Shown here: one piece after another, positions 20,355 to 31,514 of the stretch
How the letters are laid out: each line of letters begins with the position of its first letter
How positions within the stretch are numbered: position 1 is the first letter of the stretch
DNA from: Neonectria sp. B-13
Taxonomy: Eukaryota; Ascomycota; Sordariomycetes; Hypocreales; Nectriaceae
Direction: 5' to 3'
DNA length: 64,000 nucleotides
Assembly: GCA_002682825.1 (NCBI GenBank)
Contig: NOKP01000002.1
Location: 5,252,309-5,316,308, forward strand
Program-made: the position numbers and the translations under genes
The notes under the pieces: model-generated
What the model was told of the DNA's origin: nothing
What the model saw: only the letters and a program-made list of their open reading frames with translations
Databases searched by the model: none

Positions 20355-22200
20355 CTAGTAAACATACCTAAACCCTCTCTTCTCGTAGTCCGTCTTATCT
20401 TCAACCATCTCACCAAGGGAGAGGTCAACAGTAGTTCCTTCCTTCTTGTCCCGGCTTTTGTTTTCCATCTTGCAGCCTACGGCATAAATTCCCAACAGGC
20501 AGATGGCCGCGATCTCGAACCCCATGAGACACTTGTATCCAGTTGGATAATTCGGGGCCTCCTTCGTAAGGAAGACCTGAGGACCAATTATCATGGCGCA
20601 GCAGTAGGCGATAAATATGCTGGCAGTAACGGTGAGCTTCTTGGTATGGCCAGAAACATTCGCCATCGGTAGTGACAGAACTGCATCCTGAGGTTAGCTT
20701 TGTATCCGCAAAGTGGGATTTCGACCTGTTACCTGTCGCATACGGTCCCCAGAAGAAGTAGAAGAAGTAATAACATAAGAGCCTACCAGTCTTGTTCTCT
20801 GCTGGAAGTTCTATGCAAGTGAATATCAGTATCAAATGAAATCACCGCATTTCACTGACTCACCTTTAATTAGGATGGAGCAAGCCAAGGGAATCAAGCA
20901 ACAAATGGCACTGGACAGGCATCGTTTGTTTGTGAGCCATCGCTGCGGTATGGCAACGGTCAAACTAGCCAAAGTCTGAAATGGCGATGCTGGCATCGTA
21001 AGAAGCATGGTCTCCAGCTTTGAGTTGCCAATGCCTGAGATAATTTGTGCTGCGAACGCCGAAAGCCCTCCGGTAGGCACGTTCATGCACAAATAGAAGA
21101 GAAACAGGACATAGGTCTTGTAATCCGTAAAAGCTTCCTTAACTTGATACAACTTGAACTCCTGTCACGGTGTTAACAATCAACATCACCACAACCTCAT
21201 AATGACCTACTCGGTTTTCGATTCCTGTCATGTTTGACATGACTCGATCAAGGGCAATGTACTTATCCTTGCCCTTCATGAAGTTTTCCTGGAGAGGGGA
21301 ATCCGGAATGGTGAAGAATAGCACAACTCCCCAAAGCATGGTCATTGCCCCAAGGGTTATGAACAACAGCCTCCACGGAGCAATGGCGATATTGGCGTTA
21401 CCGATACCATAGGAAATTGTGCCAGAGAATAGCTAGTCGACAGTTAGCCACCAGACATCCCTTCAGGACGACTGCTCAACTCACCGTCGAAAACGAGGTG
21501 AAGGTGAGTGCACTTCGCAGTGGCTGCTCCTTTTTCGTATACCACATGCTAACCAGGATGGTCATGCATGGAAAAACGAAACTCTCTGTAGTTCCCATGA
21601 CAAATCGTAGGAACATGAGAACTGCAAAGTTTGGTGATGCTGCAATGAGCGCAACGGAGCCTCCCCAAGCAATACAGGCCAGTGTGAGGCATCGCCCGAC
21701 CGGAAATTTCTGTAGGACTGCGTTGGCGGGATAAGCAGCAAGCATATAGCCAAAGTAAAATATCGAGACCGCTACAAATGGGTTTTAGCTAGTTGAACTT
21801 TGGATTAGATGCTTCTTTCTTAATTACCCCAGCTGTACTGCTGACCCCTCAAGTTGAGGTCTGTGGTCATGCCGTAGACTGCAGCATTCGATACAATGAT
21901 TTTCTAGTCTATGTTAGATTGGAGGCGTCTTGGAGGTATATGATTACTCGCGTCAACACCGGCGAAGGTCAGTGTAACCATAAGCAACGGCATGAGCCTC
22001 CAATCGATTCGACGAAGAACCCGTTTCGCGTCCTGCTCAGTGTAGTCACCCCATTCATGCTGATGCGTACGGAGAAACTCCTCGGCGTCTTCGATAATGA
22101 TGGGTCGGCCTTTCTCGTCAATGTTCTGAATGTCTCCGACACCTGTTGTGGTTGACGGCTCGATCTCCGGCATCATGCCTGACTCTTTCTTGTCGCTCAT
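20355..22200 (-). CDS. MFS transporter, Dal5/allantoate-permease (anion:cation symporter) family
   Basis: Seven exons join in frame to 511 residues: 22200..21952, 21903..21828, 21771..21485, 21432..21211, 21161..20864, 20810..20733 and 20680..20355. Family marks are FAGVDKIIVSNAAVYGM after helix 1, LRGQQYSWG, a WGG...FLRFVMGTTES signature helix, and GPYATVLSLPMANVSGHTKK late in the protein. The C-terminus ends near DYEKRGFRY, as Dal5 relatives do. Homologues import carboxylates, vitamins, ureides or peptides across the plasma membrane. Intron 1 needs a GC donor (GCGAGT...CTAG): the nearby GT would add a base and break the frame, while GAC/AAA gives the VDK typical of the family. The 828 bases upstream are shared with the divergent amidotransferase gene. 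Confidence 0.87.
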
Positions 22201-23028
22201 GTTGATAATGATGATATAGAGGGGCAAGATGAAATGAGGATTGATGATGATGAGTTCGTAATGGCGACTCCTGGTTACCATTTATATCTAAACAGTTTGA
22301 TAACTCGGAGCCAAGATGTGTACCTGCCCTGGCATAGACTTCTAGCGCTCTGCAACAAACAAGACTGAGACGACAAGGTCTAGATTCCCCTTATCATTAT
22401 GGATTCCTTGGGAATTCCGGGGTACCCTCCAGGGTTCTTGGCGATAAGACAAGGGGTTCCACTAGACACCGAACTCCACATCGCGTGGAGAAGAAAACGT
22501 GAGATTGCCATTGGATGGGCCTCAAAGTCCGCTTCTGCAATTATCAGCTAGACTACCTTGACTAGGTACGTGGTCGGTATGTCACATGCTCTATCTCTAG
22601 AATGACTCGAGAAGAAACATGACCAGATCCAGAAGCAGGGTCAATATTGTGACTACCCACTATCTATCCCACTGTGGGGATGTGAGCCAAGCCCTGCGAC
22701 CGAAGTCGAGGTCTCAGTGTTATCCGATTAACCCTTGACCGTGCGTATCATTTAACAGACTAGTCCTTCCCCGCGTATCGCGTCGGCCCAGTTTATCACA
22801 CCATGTCCACGAGTCTAAGTTATCTGGTGGGGCTTGTCGGACTTTGACACCTCTCGGAATGCCAATGTTGTAGCCTCGAAATGCGGAGCACCTGTGATGA
22901 GACAATCTCCCAAAATAGTAGAAATATTGATGTCCTGTCTGCTTCTACGAGTACATCCATTTTTCTTTGACATCCAACTTGTTTCTTCGACCCCCATTTG
23001 TGGTTTCTTTTTCGTCCACAAACACATC
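22201..23028. promoter_or_regulatory. shared divergent promoter of the MFS and amidotransferase genes
   Basis: 828 bases separate the two starts. No internal gene. An in-frame ATG at 22834 would extend the amidotransferase by 65 residues, but that extension does not resemble the family. Co-regulation of the two genes from this region is plausible but not shown. Confidence 0.4.
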
Positions 23029-23895
23029 ATGATTTCAAGACAGCCATCCCTGAGAGTCGCGATCCTCCGCAATTATGACACCCCAGCCCAATGGGGTAAG
23101 GACATGGTAGAGTCATGGAAGACTAGTATACAATCTATCCGACCAGGCTCCGAGATCGAGGTCTTCCATCCCATCACTGACGGGGTGTTCCCCAGTGCTG
23201 AGGAGTTTGACCTCATCATTCTTACTGGTGGAGTCTTCAACCTCATTTTACCTGATTTGGATATCTGGGTGGAAAACACTCTCGAATTTGTCAGGGACAC
23301 GGTAAGGCTTGAATCCGGCCCCAAGCTGGCTGGGATTTGCTGGGGCCACCAGGCAATTTGCCGGGCTATGGGTGGCAAGATTGGCTGGAATCATCAAGGA
23401 GATGTGGTATGTACAGTCCATTCATTCCGGTCGATCAGTTTGGTGTCTCATAACAGATGGCAACTAGCTTGGTGTCCAGGAGTTCCGTTGTACTGAGGCG
23501 GGAGTTAAATTCTTCGGCCTTGACAAAGGAACAGCCAGGTCAGACGGGTTGGTACGTGACTGCCCCTGAACTTATCCTCAATTCTCATTAACGAGTTTTC
23601 TATTGCCCAGGCGCTGCATAAATTTCACAAAAGATCCATTGCGACGCCCCCTACTGGTTTTAATGCGTTGGCCGAGGACCATGAAGTTCTCCTGTCGTTG
23701 GATAACAAGATTATCACGTTTCAGGGTCACCCTGAAATGACGAACCTAGTGGCTAAGGGCATTCTTGACGCCGATGATGGAGCATACACGGGGACCGCGA
23801 CAGAAGCACAGGTCAAGGAAATGTATGCAAGATTTGAGTTATCACACGATGGGGTTCAAGTTCTTCGAAGGATTATCAAGTGGCTAGATGAGTAA
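23029..23895 (+). CDS. class I glutamine amidotransferase-like protein (GMP-synthase GATase type)
   Basis: Exons 23029..23406, 23480..23551 and 23611..23895 give 244 residues. The catalytic triad of the class I GATase fold is intact: Cys104 in GICWGHQ, and His190 and Glu192 in FQGHPEM. LTGGVFNL matches the oxyanion-strand block. There is no synthetase domain, so this is a stand-alone amidotransferase-like hydrolase of the kind found in fungal metabolite clusters and as gamma-glutamyl hydrolases in glutathione or isothiocyanate detoxification. The substrate is unknown. Intron 1 (GTATGT...TCCAG) skips an earlier AG that leads into stops; intron 2 is GTACGT...CCCAG. The start is the ATG just before the first beta strand (LRVAILRNYD). 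Confidence 0.85.
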
Positions 23896-24880
23896 ACGTT
23901 TTAGGATTCATGATCTAATTTTACTACTATCATAGCCCCCCATCCCCGTTCAACAATCTATAGGATGTCTTTGTATGAATCGGCCCATTTGCTACCTACC
24001 TTGAGTATTAATAGATTGCCTTAGGTCCTGTAACCTCAAGCACTCTTGAACCTATAAACCAAGGGCCTTAGACTTAGCTTAGATACTAAGAGCTCGGGAA
24101 AGCTATGTTCTGAGTGTCGAAGTAACTATACCGAATTCTCCCCGTAATCAACAAAGTTCGTCCCAGTCAGTTTTTGTTTTCTTATACAACGCTTCCAAGT
24201 AAGTATCAGCCCAGTACGGCATGATATAGTTGTCAATTCTGATCAAGTAATCGGCGCGGTATAGGTTTAAACTCCTTCTATTCTACGATCTTGCACATAT
24301 TTGTAGTAGCCAACTCGGGGAGTCAGGAACAGAACCTCACTAGGGTATAAAAAGGGCGACGTTTGTTGGTGGTACGAATGATGCAGAAGCCAGTCGTGTA
24401 CTTTATTCAGTGCCTAGAATCCCCGAGCCTTGCAAATGGTAGTAGATACAATGAGCCGTACGTTCGTCATAGCATACGAGAGATAATATGAACGGGATGT
24501 GAGTGATCGCATTGACCCTAAATGTCTCATAGTAATAGATAATCCGTTTCTACAGATGCAATTGAGCGAGCTGAGAATGGCAAGGACAAACGGTTTACAA
24601 ATCAGCTTCGGCAGCCGTGTTAATTAAACTATCTCCACCGATTTCAACAAGCTATATACAATTCTAATGGAAGTTGTTAGGGAGGTAAGTGTCGGACTTT
24701 GCAAGTCCGCCCGGCCGCCGCGTGGACCAAAACCCCGACTCAAGTCACCAGGTGCATATATTCACATACTCCCGCCCAACTACCAGTATAAATAAATCAA
24801 CGATACACCTTACTCGTCGTATTTATCACTTGCACCACCTCCACAATTACTGTTGTTCTTGCTCAATCTGTGACCCCATC
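23896..24880. other. intergenic, partly AT-rich, no gene seen
   Basis: 985 bases, AT-rich through 23930-24660. A TATAAATA at 24787-24794 lies about 90 bases before the next start and is a likely TATA box. The open frame from 24689 continues into the next gene, but its first 60 residues are not conserved-looking. Confidence 0.45.
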
Positions 24881-25405
24881 ATGGCTGTCCTCAATTACGA
24901 ATACGATCCTTCACTGGTGTCAAACCCAGTGAGAGAGCTTCTCAACAGTCTTTTCGAGAACGCCGACATCCGGGATTCAAAGGCTGAGTGGTTGCAATGT
25001 TTTACCGATGATGCCAAGATTTGGAGAAATGGGAAGTCCTCAAACGGCGCAGCAGGTAACACTTACGCATATTTCCACTATTTTCTCACAGGGTTTAATG
25101 CTCAACTGGTTGAGAAGAAATAAAACAGATGATTGATGACTCCTGGGTCAACGTCGCTTCACGAAGCCACCGACCAGCCAAGGTCTACTCCTTCGATGCT
25201 GCATCATCTGAGCTCATGGTCGACGGCACCACGGTGTATAATTGGGAAGACGGGACGACGAAGACTGGAGTATGGGCATGCAGAATCCAGTTTAAGACGA
25301 TCAAGGGCCAACCTAAGATCTATGATTATCAAGTCGTATTTGTAGGTCTCCTTCTATCAGTTAATCCCAGTGACTTCTTAAAGGCTAACAAAACCATAGG
25401 TCTAG
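24881..25405 (+). CDS. SnoaL-like (NTF2-fold) small protein
   Basis: Exons 24881..25055, 25115..25341 and a two-codon last exon 25400..25405 give about 135 residues. The second exon begins after TTGAG at 25114. Only this acceptor keeps frame and restores the family block GAAEEIKQMIDDSWVNVASRSHRPAKVY; the earlier CACAG acceptor leads straight into a stop. The pattern is typical of fungal SnoaL-like domains: an N-terminal helix pair, then DDAKIWRNGK, the SRSHRPAKVYSF strand, GTTVYNWEDG and IYDYQVVF. These act as cyclases, isomerases or are of unknown function, and are often found in metabolite clusters. The cytosol is the likely location, as there is no signal peptide. The last short exon is the least certain part. 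Confidence 0.7.
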
Positions 25406-25587
25406 GGGCTACATGACAGGACACGCAATCAATTATACTTGGTTGTAGCTACAATAAAACACCCAATGCATTGTATGATGGCTTTCAGTGTTCGCCTTTG
25501 AGTTGTGGGCGTCATGCGCGGCACAACATCCCTACATAAATGCCAATGCTTCTTAAGACGAACAGTCATTCACGGCCATTTCGATGC

Positions 25588-27623
25588 TCACTCTATCATG
25601 GAAGATCTGAACACGATTCGAGAAACCAGTGAAACAACACTTCTTGAAAGACCGTGATTCTGAAGCTCTCCCATCATTTCATGTACCTCGTTGGCTATAT
25701 GCTCAGGGAACGTGAATGTCGAGTTGTCAGGGAATGACAGCGGCGTTTGAGACAACAGAAGCTGAAATATCCTGTGGTAGAGCTTAGCTGCCTCCCAACG
25801 TTGAGAGAAACGCAAAAGCGTGAATTCGCAGTCTTCGAGTGCCTGGAGTGTATCAGGGGAGTCAAAGACTATGGTGCGGGAGAGGTAAGGTGTCTCCCAG
25901 AAACATGCCAACAGTGTCACACCAACTCGAAACTGCTCCATAATCTGAAACCGAGCACAAGTCAGAATTTTCTTGGTACTGGCACTACAAGTTACTCACC
26001 CCGGTCCAGGTAAAGTAGACCATAGGTCGATGTGTCTGGATTCGACGAAAGCACCGGCAGTTTTCACTGGCCGCAGACAGCAGCACCAAGCAATTATCAT
26101 CGGTTGGGAAGTGATCGCCTTGCTGGTAAAGATTGCAGACGCTGTAGTCATAAAGTTTCAACATAGACAACGGATGATAGTTGGTTGAGCTTTCGATGTT
26201 GCTTGACGTGAAAGGGATCAGGGCTCGCCAACGATCCAAGTCCGCCTTTATGTTTGTTCTCTGATGGTGCCGTTCTTCGAGATTAAGGTCCTCGTTCTCC
26301 TTCCAAAACTTTCGGATTTTAGTTTGGATCCGCCGAATTGAGAATTGATGTTCAAAAACGACATCTTGCGGGGTTCCATCGAATGTACTCCAAGATGTCT
26401 GGTCCCACACCTAATAAATGGTCAGCTCTGACACTCGCAGGTAGGAAAATAACCACAGCCATAGGCTCAACTACATTTTCGTCCAAGGCTTCCATGAACT
26501 CTTCGTATGGGCGATCCCAGGCGAGCGCCATCAACTCATATGCAGAGTAAGAGTAGATCAAGACTGTCTTGAGGTGCTTCCCCTCCTGGTCATCTGCTTG
26601 CAATAACCAATGATGACCTTCGAGGTTTCGTGAGTCGTGCACTGTATGTTCTACGCGACGTCCCAAGGCTGAAAGAATCTCGGCCAGCTTTGAAAGAGCT
26701 TCATTTGTGCTGTCGTGAAATAGGTGCCAGGCCGGGCTATGGATCGCGTAAATGATGATCAGAAGACAGGCTTGCAGCTGACGGGTTGTTGACTGCTGAG
26801 ATACATCTTTTGAATACCGTTCCACCACATGACAGTGTAGTCTCTGGGAGCGAGCCATGGTTGATTGACTCGGGGTGGAAGGGCTGGAGTAGAAGCAGCC
26901 TATGGCGCAAGCCAGCTGCGCGAAGTAAAGCTGATAGCTATCCTGGGGAGTCTCCTTTTCAACGAACTCGAGGACCCCACGTTTGAGCATATCCTCTTCC
27001 AAGAAGGACCAGATCGGGTGCACATACTTAAGATAACCATCAAGATTAGATATCGTAACGAGATCAGCACCTGATTCGTCTGCAGATGGTTCAGGACTCG
27101 GATGGATGTTTGGATCTCGGTTCCCCGAATGAACCGTGCTGTCATATTGAGAGCCTGGTGATATTGAGTTGTGGTCAACCGGGCCATCTCCTAGGTCAGG
27201 TCGACGTTCAGAAGCCGCAATTTGAGATATTGTACTCCATTCTCCTTCGTAGCCGCGCATGGAATGGTCCGAATCTTGTAATATCACTTCATCGTCTGCA
27301 CCCAGCGATGAACTTTGTATGTTATTCGAGCCAATAGATCCCTCGCTCGAGCACGGCTTTTGTGTCAGTCTCTGTGATCCTTTGAGCTCTGCAACGCATT
27401 CGGCCAGCGTCCGCTCCATCTGTTCGATCCGGGTTTCCAGACGATGAACATACTCCCACGGCACCGACGCCACAGCTCTGGGCTTCCTTTCTGCAAACCG
27501 GACACAGGCGGCACCTGACCTCGTGCACTGCCCACAGCTAGGGAGAATTTGGTCACATTTCTTCTTCCTGTGCCGACACCGGGTGCAAGCGATGGAGGGA
27601 ACTGTGTTGTCGTTTGGTGACAT
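25588..27623 (-). CDS. Zn2Cys6 transcription factor, possible cluster regulator
   Basis: Exons 27623..26475, 26410..26000 and 25944..25588 give 638 residues. The zinc cluster has Cys at 13, 16, 23, 30, 33 and 40 (CX2CX6CX6CX2CX6C) with RHRKKK basic residues. A linker and a short coiled coil follow (VHRLETRIEQMERTLAECVAELKG region, about 60-83), suggesting dimer binding to CGG half-sites. The rest resembles the fungal-specific regulatory domain, including LYDYSVCNLYQQGD and LLRFSQRWEAAKLYHRIFQLLL. Both introns are in phase 0. It lies between two NTF2-fold genes and close to a dehydrogenase, a transporter and an amidotransferase, so a pathway-specific role is a reasonable guess. Confidence 0.87.
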
Positions 27624-28196
27624 GGTTCGAAGTTAGACCTCAGCAGCAATCAGAGAGCCTGTAAGGGGGGACGTGAAGAAAAGAGGCTGATTTCCCCCGC
27701 ACGATTGTGATGATAGAAAGACGCGAGAGCTGGGGTATTATCTATCGGTGGAGAAGGTTCGGGACTTTGACCCGAAAATGTCGCTAGAAGATAAGAGTGA
27801 CTTGCGTGGAATCCTGGGATAATGGCCCAACTAGCCTTCTCTTGATTGCAATACTAATGATGACGTCGTTAGATCAGCTAATTTTGTTCAACCAATATTA
27901 CTTTATCGATGTGGAACGAATCTCCTGGACTTTACAAATAGAGATACGAACTCAGATTTCGATTTTGGTTGGGCCTTCCAGAAGTGGGGCTTTAGAGATG
28001 GGACTCGAGAAAAGAGAGAGATAGGAACCACAGGTTGAAGCAGGTACTGAATTGAAGCAGATAGAAATTTATGGCTTTTCCATGGCCATCAATTCTCAGA
28101 GTGAGAGTCATAGTGGCCTTTCAAAATTATTCCTCCAATATCCTCAAAAAGGAATGCATCCACCCCAGTCCAGCTCCTTTCGACACTTGAAATCTC
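27624..28196. other. upstream region of the Zn2Cys6 gene, no gene seen
   Basis: 573 bases. A small open frame at 27797-28024 shows no motif and an unconvincing composition. The region likely carries the regulator's promoter and the 3' end of the NTF2-like gene. Confidence 0.35.
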
Positions 28197-28589
28197 TTAA
28201 GACTGGTACGTGTGGAACACCTTGGCAACAATTTGCCACTTTCCGTCGAGCTTGATCATGGTGTGGAAGTCGGTGTAATCACATCCCGCAGCGTCGTTCT
28301 CCATGTCCACCTTCACCACCGCTGTCGTGGGGGTGATACCGACGACGTCCAAGCGAGTCTTGATCTTGGGCGCAGCGCCGTGCTGATCCATAAAGTCGTA
28401 TAAGTTCTTGACGGGACCGCCGAGAAGAGCTCCCTCCAGAGTGAGTCCGTACATGGTGGCGTCCTGGTGGAAAGACTTGGCGACGGTTGCAGTGCTGCCT
28501 ACACGGAGGCCATCGACATAGTACTCCTGTACGACCCGAATGACCTCGTCATATTCGGAGGTAGGAATGGTCTTGATGTTCTTCGACAT
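28197..28589 (-). CDS. putative lumazine-binding/NTF2-like protein
   Basis: A single exon of 130 residues starting at the ATG at 28589 (context ACAATGTCG). It matches the NTF2-fold family often labelled putative lumazine-binding: EVIRVVQEYYVDGLRVG, then FHQDATMYGL, and a C-terminal DYTDFHTMIKLDGKWQIVAKVF block in which the last strand closes the cone. Members form small dimers with a hydrophobic pocket; functions range from ketosteroid-isomerase-like chemistry to unknown roles. The Asp and His residues in the pocket region (HQD, DYTDFH) could be catalytic, but that is inference. No signal peptide. It is the second NTF2-fold gene within 4 kb. Confidence 0.82.
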   Translation of the reverse strand: MSKNIKTIPTSEYDEVIRVVQEYYVDGLRVGSTATVAKSFHQDATMYGLTLEGALLGGPVKNLYDFMDQHGAAPKIKTRLDVVGITPTTAVVKVDMENDAAGCDYTDFHTMIKLDGKWQIVAKVFHTYQS

Positions 28590-29285
28590 TGTAATGACTT
28601 GGTTGTGTTGTTTTGATGTTTGAAGATGCGACCTAATCAGAGTGTTTGCTGTGAGAGATGAGACAAGAGTTTACCTGAATCCCAGCTAGACTTAAATATC
28701 GTCTCAGAGTCAGTCTCAGATGAGTGTTTTCAAGATTGACAAGTAACGATGCTCCCTCTCCTGGTAACCATGACCAACAAGAGTTGATGTGGGGCTTTCC
28801 TTGCGGTCTCTTACTCCGATGGCCTGTTTGCAATCGTCTCCACAACTTGCTTATCAACAGCGGCAATTTCTTCTCCAAGGGCTGGGTGTTGTAATCACCC
28901 ACTCCACTGTGACGACCATCATGAGCGACTCATCTGCAAACTTGTGATACCCCGCAGCTGCTTAACAAATCGGCAGCAAGCCTTTCGATTAGACTTTGCA
29001 CTCGGCTTTGGAGCCGACAAACCCTTGCATGATTGCCATCATCCCGAATGTTCCAGGCCCACAGGTGTACACCCTGGCTGGCTGGGAGCTATCCGATGTG
29101 GCTGGGAAAGGGAGCTGGGGATTCTTTTTTACCCCAACTATGATATAGAACCCCGGTTCCCTAAGCACGGAGGTTGCTGGGGATAAACACCGTTCAATCA
29201 CTCCAAAAGCTGGCAACTTTTCAACCGAGATTGTGTCAAGACGGATGCAAATTAAGAGAGGGTAAAGCACAAATTCCTGGCTACA
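28590..29285. promoter_or_regulatory. divergent intergenic region between NTF2-like and dehydrogenase genes
   Basis: About 700 bases between divergent starts. The overlapping open frames here (28944-29186 + and 28989-29414 -) have no recognised motif and the latter overlaps the dehydrogenase start, so both are rejected. Confidence 0.4.
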
Positions 29286-30497
29286 ATGCAGCAATCCACT
29301 TCGGTCCCGAAAACAATGAAGGCGTTGAGGTTGGTGAAGGTACGTTAGATGATTGTCTACCACTCTTAGCAGTGGGCTTACTCCATATTCCAGCCTAATA
29401 CATCGATAGTTCAATGAAAATTATCAGTTTCAGAGCGATGTCCCAGTTCCTACTCCAGGCTCAGGAGAGTTGCTCGTCCGCGTAGCTGCGGCGGGGTTCT
29501 GCCACACCGACTACCAAGTTTATGAAGGCGCCTACGGAACTGAACTTCCCTTCACAGGCTCCCATGAGCCAGCGGGAACAGTTGCAGCCCTCGGCCCAGA
29601 GGTCCCCGGAGACTGGAAGGTTGGCGATCGCGTGGGGGTTCTCAATTTCAGAAAGCCTTGTGGTAGTTGCAGCGGATGTAAGTGGCGATCTGTCACCGTG
29701 GGCTCCTTGGATGCTCGCTACTGCGCGAACAAAACCATGAATGGAATTTCCAAGTCCGACGGCGGCTTTGCGGAGTACATGCTTGCGTCCCATTATGCCC
29801 TTGTTCACTTGCCGGATAATCTTTCATTTGAACAAGCCGCTCCGCTGATGTGCGCCGGTGTAGGTTCACCCTGCCTATCACGAGCTGGAAACCGGATAGC
29901 TGACTTTTATTACGACAGGCAACTGTGTGGAATGCAATCAAACAGACCAACCTAGAGAAAGGGAAGACGATAGCAATCGTGGGAATTGGCGGCCTTGGGG
30001 TGTTGGGCATCCAGTTTGCCAAAGCACTGGGCTATCGAGTCGCTGCCATCGACAAATTCGACTCCGGTCTCAAGCTAGCCATGGAGGTTCCAACAGCTCT
30101 GAGGCCTGACATTGTAGTCAGCTTCGACGATCCAGAGGCATCCGAGAAGATTTCGGATTTCACAGACGGGATTGGCCTCGCTGCTGCCGTCGTCTGCACA
30201 GATGATGTGCCAGCCAGCGATTGGACATTGCACCGTTTGCAACCAAGAGGAACATGCGTGGTTCTTGGCCTCCCGCAGCAGGGTTTCACGTTCGATGCAT
30301 TCAATCTTGTCTTTAGGGAAATCGTCGTCAAGGGATCATTACATTCTGGCATTGATGAAGTCGTCAAGATGCTTGATGCGGTTGCCCGGCATAAAATTAT
30401 CAGCCATGTTACTCTCCTGCCTCTAGAGCAAGGTGAGACTATTCCAGAAAAGGCCGCTGCCAGAGCATTCAAGGGGAAGCTCGTTGTTACGATATAA
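29286..30497 (+). CDS. zinc-dependent alcohol dehydrogenase (MDR family)
   Basis: Exons 29286..29339, 29410..29859 and 29919..30497 give 360 residues, all introns in phase 0. Catalytic zinc ligands are Cys49 (GFCHTDY) and His70-Glu71 (GSHEPAG). The structural zinc loop has Cys102, 105, 108 and 123 (CGSCSGC...RYC), with the longer spacing seen in a fungal ADH subgroup. The NAD-binding GIGGLGVLGIQFAKALG glycine motif follows. The product is a cytosolic NAD(P)-dependent oxidoreductase of alcohols and aldehydes; the substrate is unknown. The first exon encodes only 18 residues, ending KALRLVK, and splices to FNENYQF. It lies at the right edge of the 16-30 kb group of small-molecule genes. Confidence 0.88.
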
Positions 30498-31514
30498 GCG
30501 TACAGTTACAAAAATATAGAATGTGCAATGAAGAGCATCGTAAACCTCATATCAGGGATCGATTGACTAATGGGAACTCATTGGGTCGAGTGCGTAGAAG
30601 GTTCTCTATCACGTTCCCTCTTGTGTTGCACTTGTGGCTTGTCGAAATCCCGGCTCGCTCATCAAAGTGATAACTCAACATCGTCCCTTTGACTAACTCC
30701 AAATGCTCAGTCACCAGTATTTTTGTACTCGCAATAACAGGAGTATACTAGTCCCCACTGAGAGAAATACAGATTAATACTCGCACCCGTGCCACTTTAC
30801 TTAGGCAGTAAGCAAGTAGGAGATATGAGGTCCCATCCCAAGCACCTAAAATTGGCAACATGGCACTCACGAAGAACTTACCAGGTTCTGCATTTTCTCT
30901 CTTACCTAAGCCCAATATGGGCTTAGCTGACTTGTCAGAGTTGAGCGTCTTGGTGTGATGACCTAGACGCGTGTCATCAAGGAACCCGATGTAGCTGATT
31001 TTCAGCTTTGCGGAGGCCGAGCTCTCGGCGAATAGAAAGGACTGTTTTACTTCAAAGGGCTGCAAACACGGTGTACATTGCATTTTATGGGCGATGATTT
31101 GTTGCCGTAGGTTCTTTCTCCCGTACGATGCGAACCACCAGCAAGACGAGGCAACCTCGTCCGCCTCACTTGACCGGCCTGCTGCAATGCTGCGTCGTCC
31201 CCGCAACCACGTCGAATAGCACAGCAAGAATGCTCGCACACCCTTGACTACAGCTCTCAACGGGTTACCATTTGTGTAGCAGTGGCGGACATCTGTCACC
31301 GCTTGATTGGAGTGTTGGGGGCGACAACGCGTGATGCATGCACACTGAATCATCCTGGGATGACATTGCAGCCAGCCTGATTATGACGAATTTGCAGAAG
31401 GGATGGATGCCACAGGTTATAAATCTGAAGTCTCGGTCCTTAGAGCGGCGAGGGGGTCTCATCCCATGCTCTTCTGTTTTCGTCTGCCCGTCACAAGTTC
31501 CCAGCCCGCTCAAG
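30498..31514. other. 1-kb intergenic, no supported gene
   Basis: A minus-strand open frame at 30748-31353 (201 codons) has no motif and an erratic composition; I do not support it. The sequence upstream of 31515 is presumably the promoter of the Cys-rich gene. Confidence 0.35.

Noticed and set aside
25056..25128. Apparent frameshift in the SnoaL-like gene
   Set aside because: Using the acceptor at 25114 (TTGAG) restores the frame and the conserved AEEIKQMIDDSW block, so the gene is intact.
28989..29414. 141-codon minus-strand frame
   Set aside because: It overlaps the first exon and intron of the alcohol dehydrogenase and has no family resemblance.
29630..29735. Extra residues in the structural zinc loop of the alcohol dehydrogenase
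   Set aside because: The longer Cys spacing is a feature of a known fungal subgroup, not an unspliced intron.
30748..31353. 201-codon minus-strand frame
   Set aside because: No motif, erratic composition, and it lies in the promoter of the gene at 31515.
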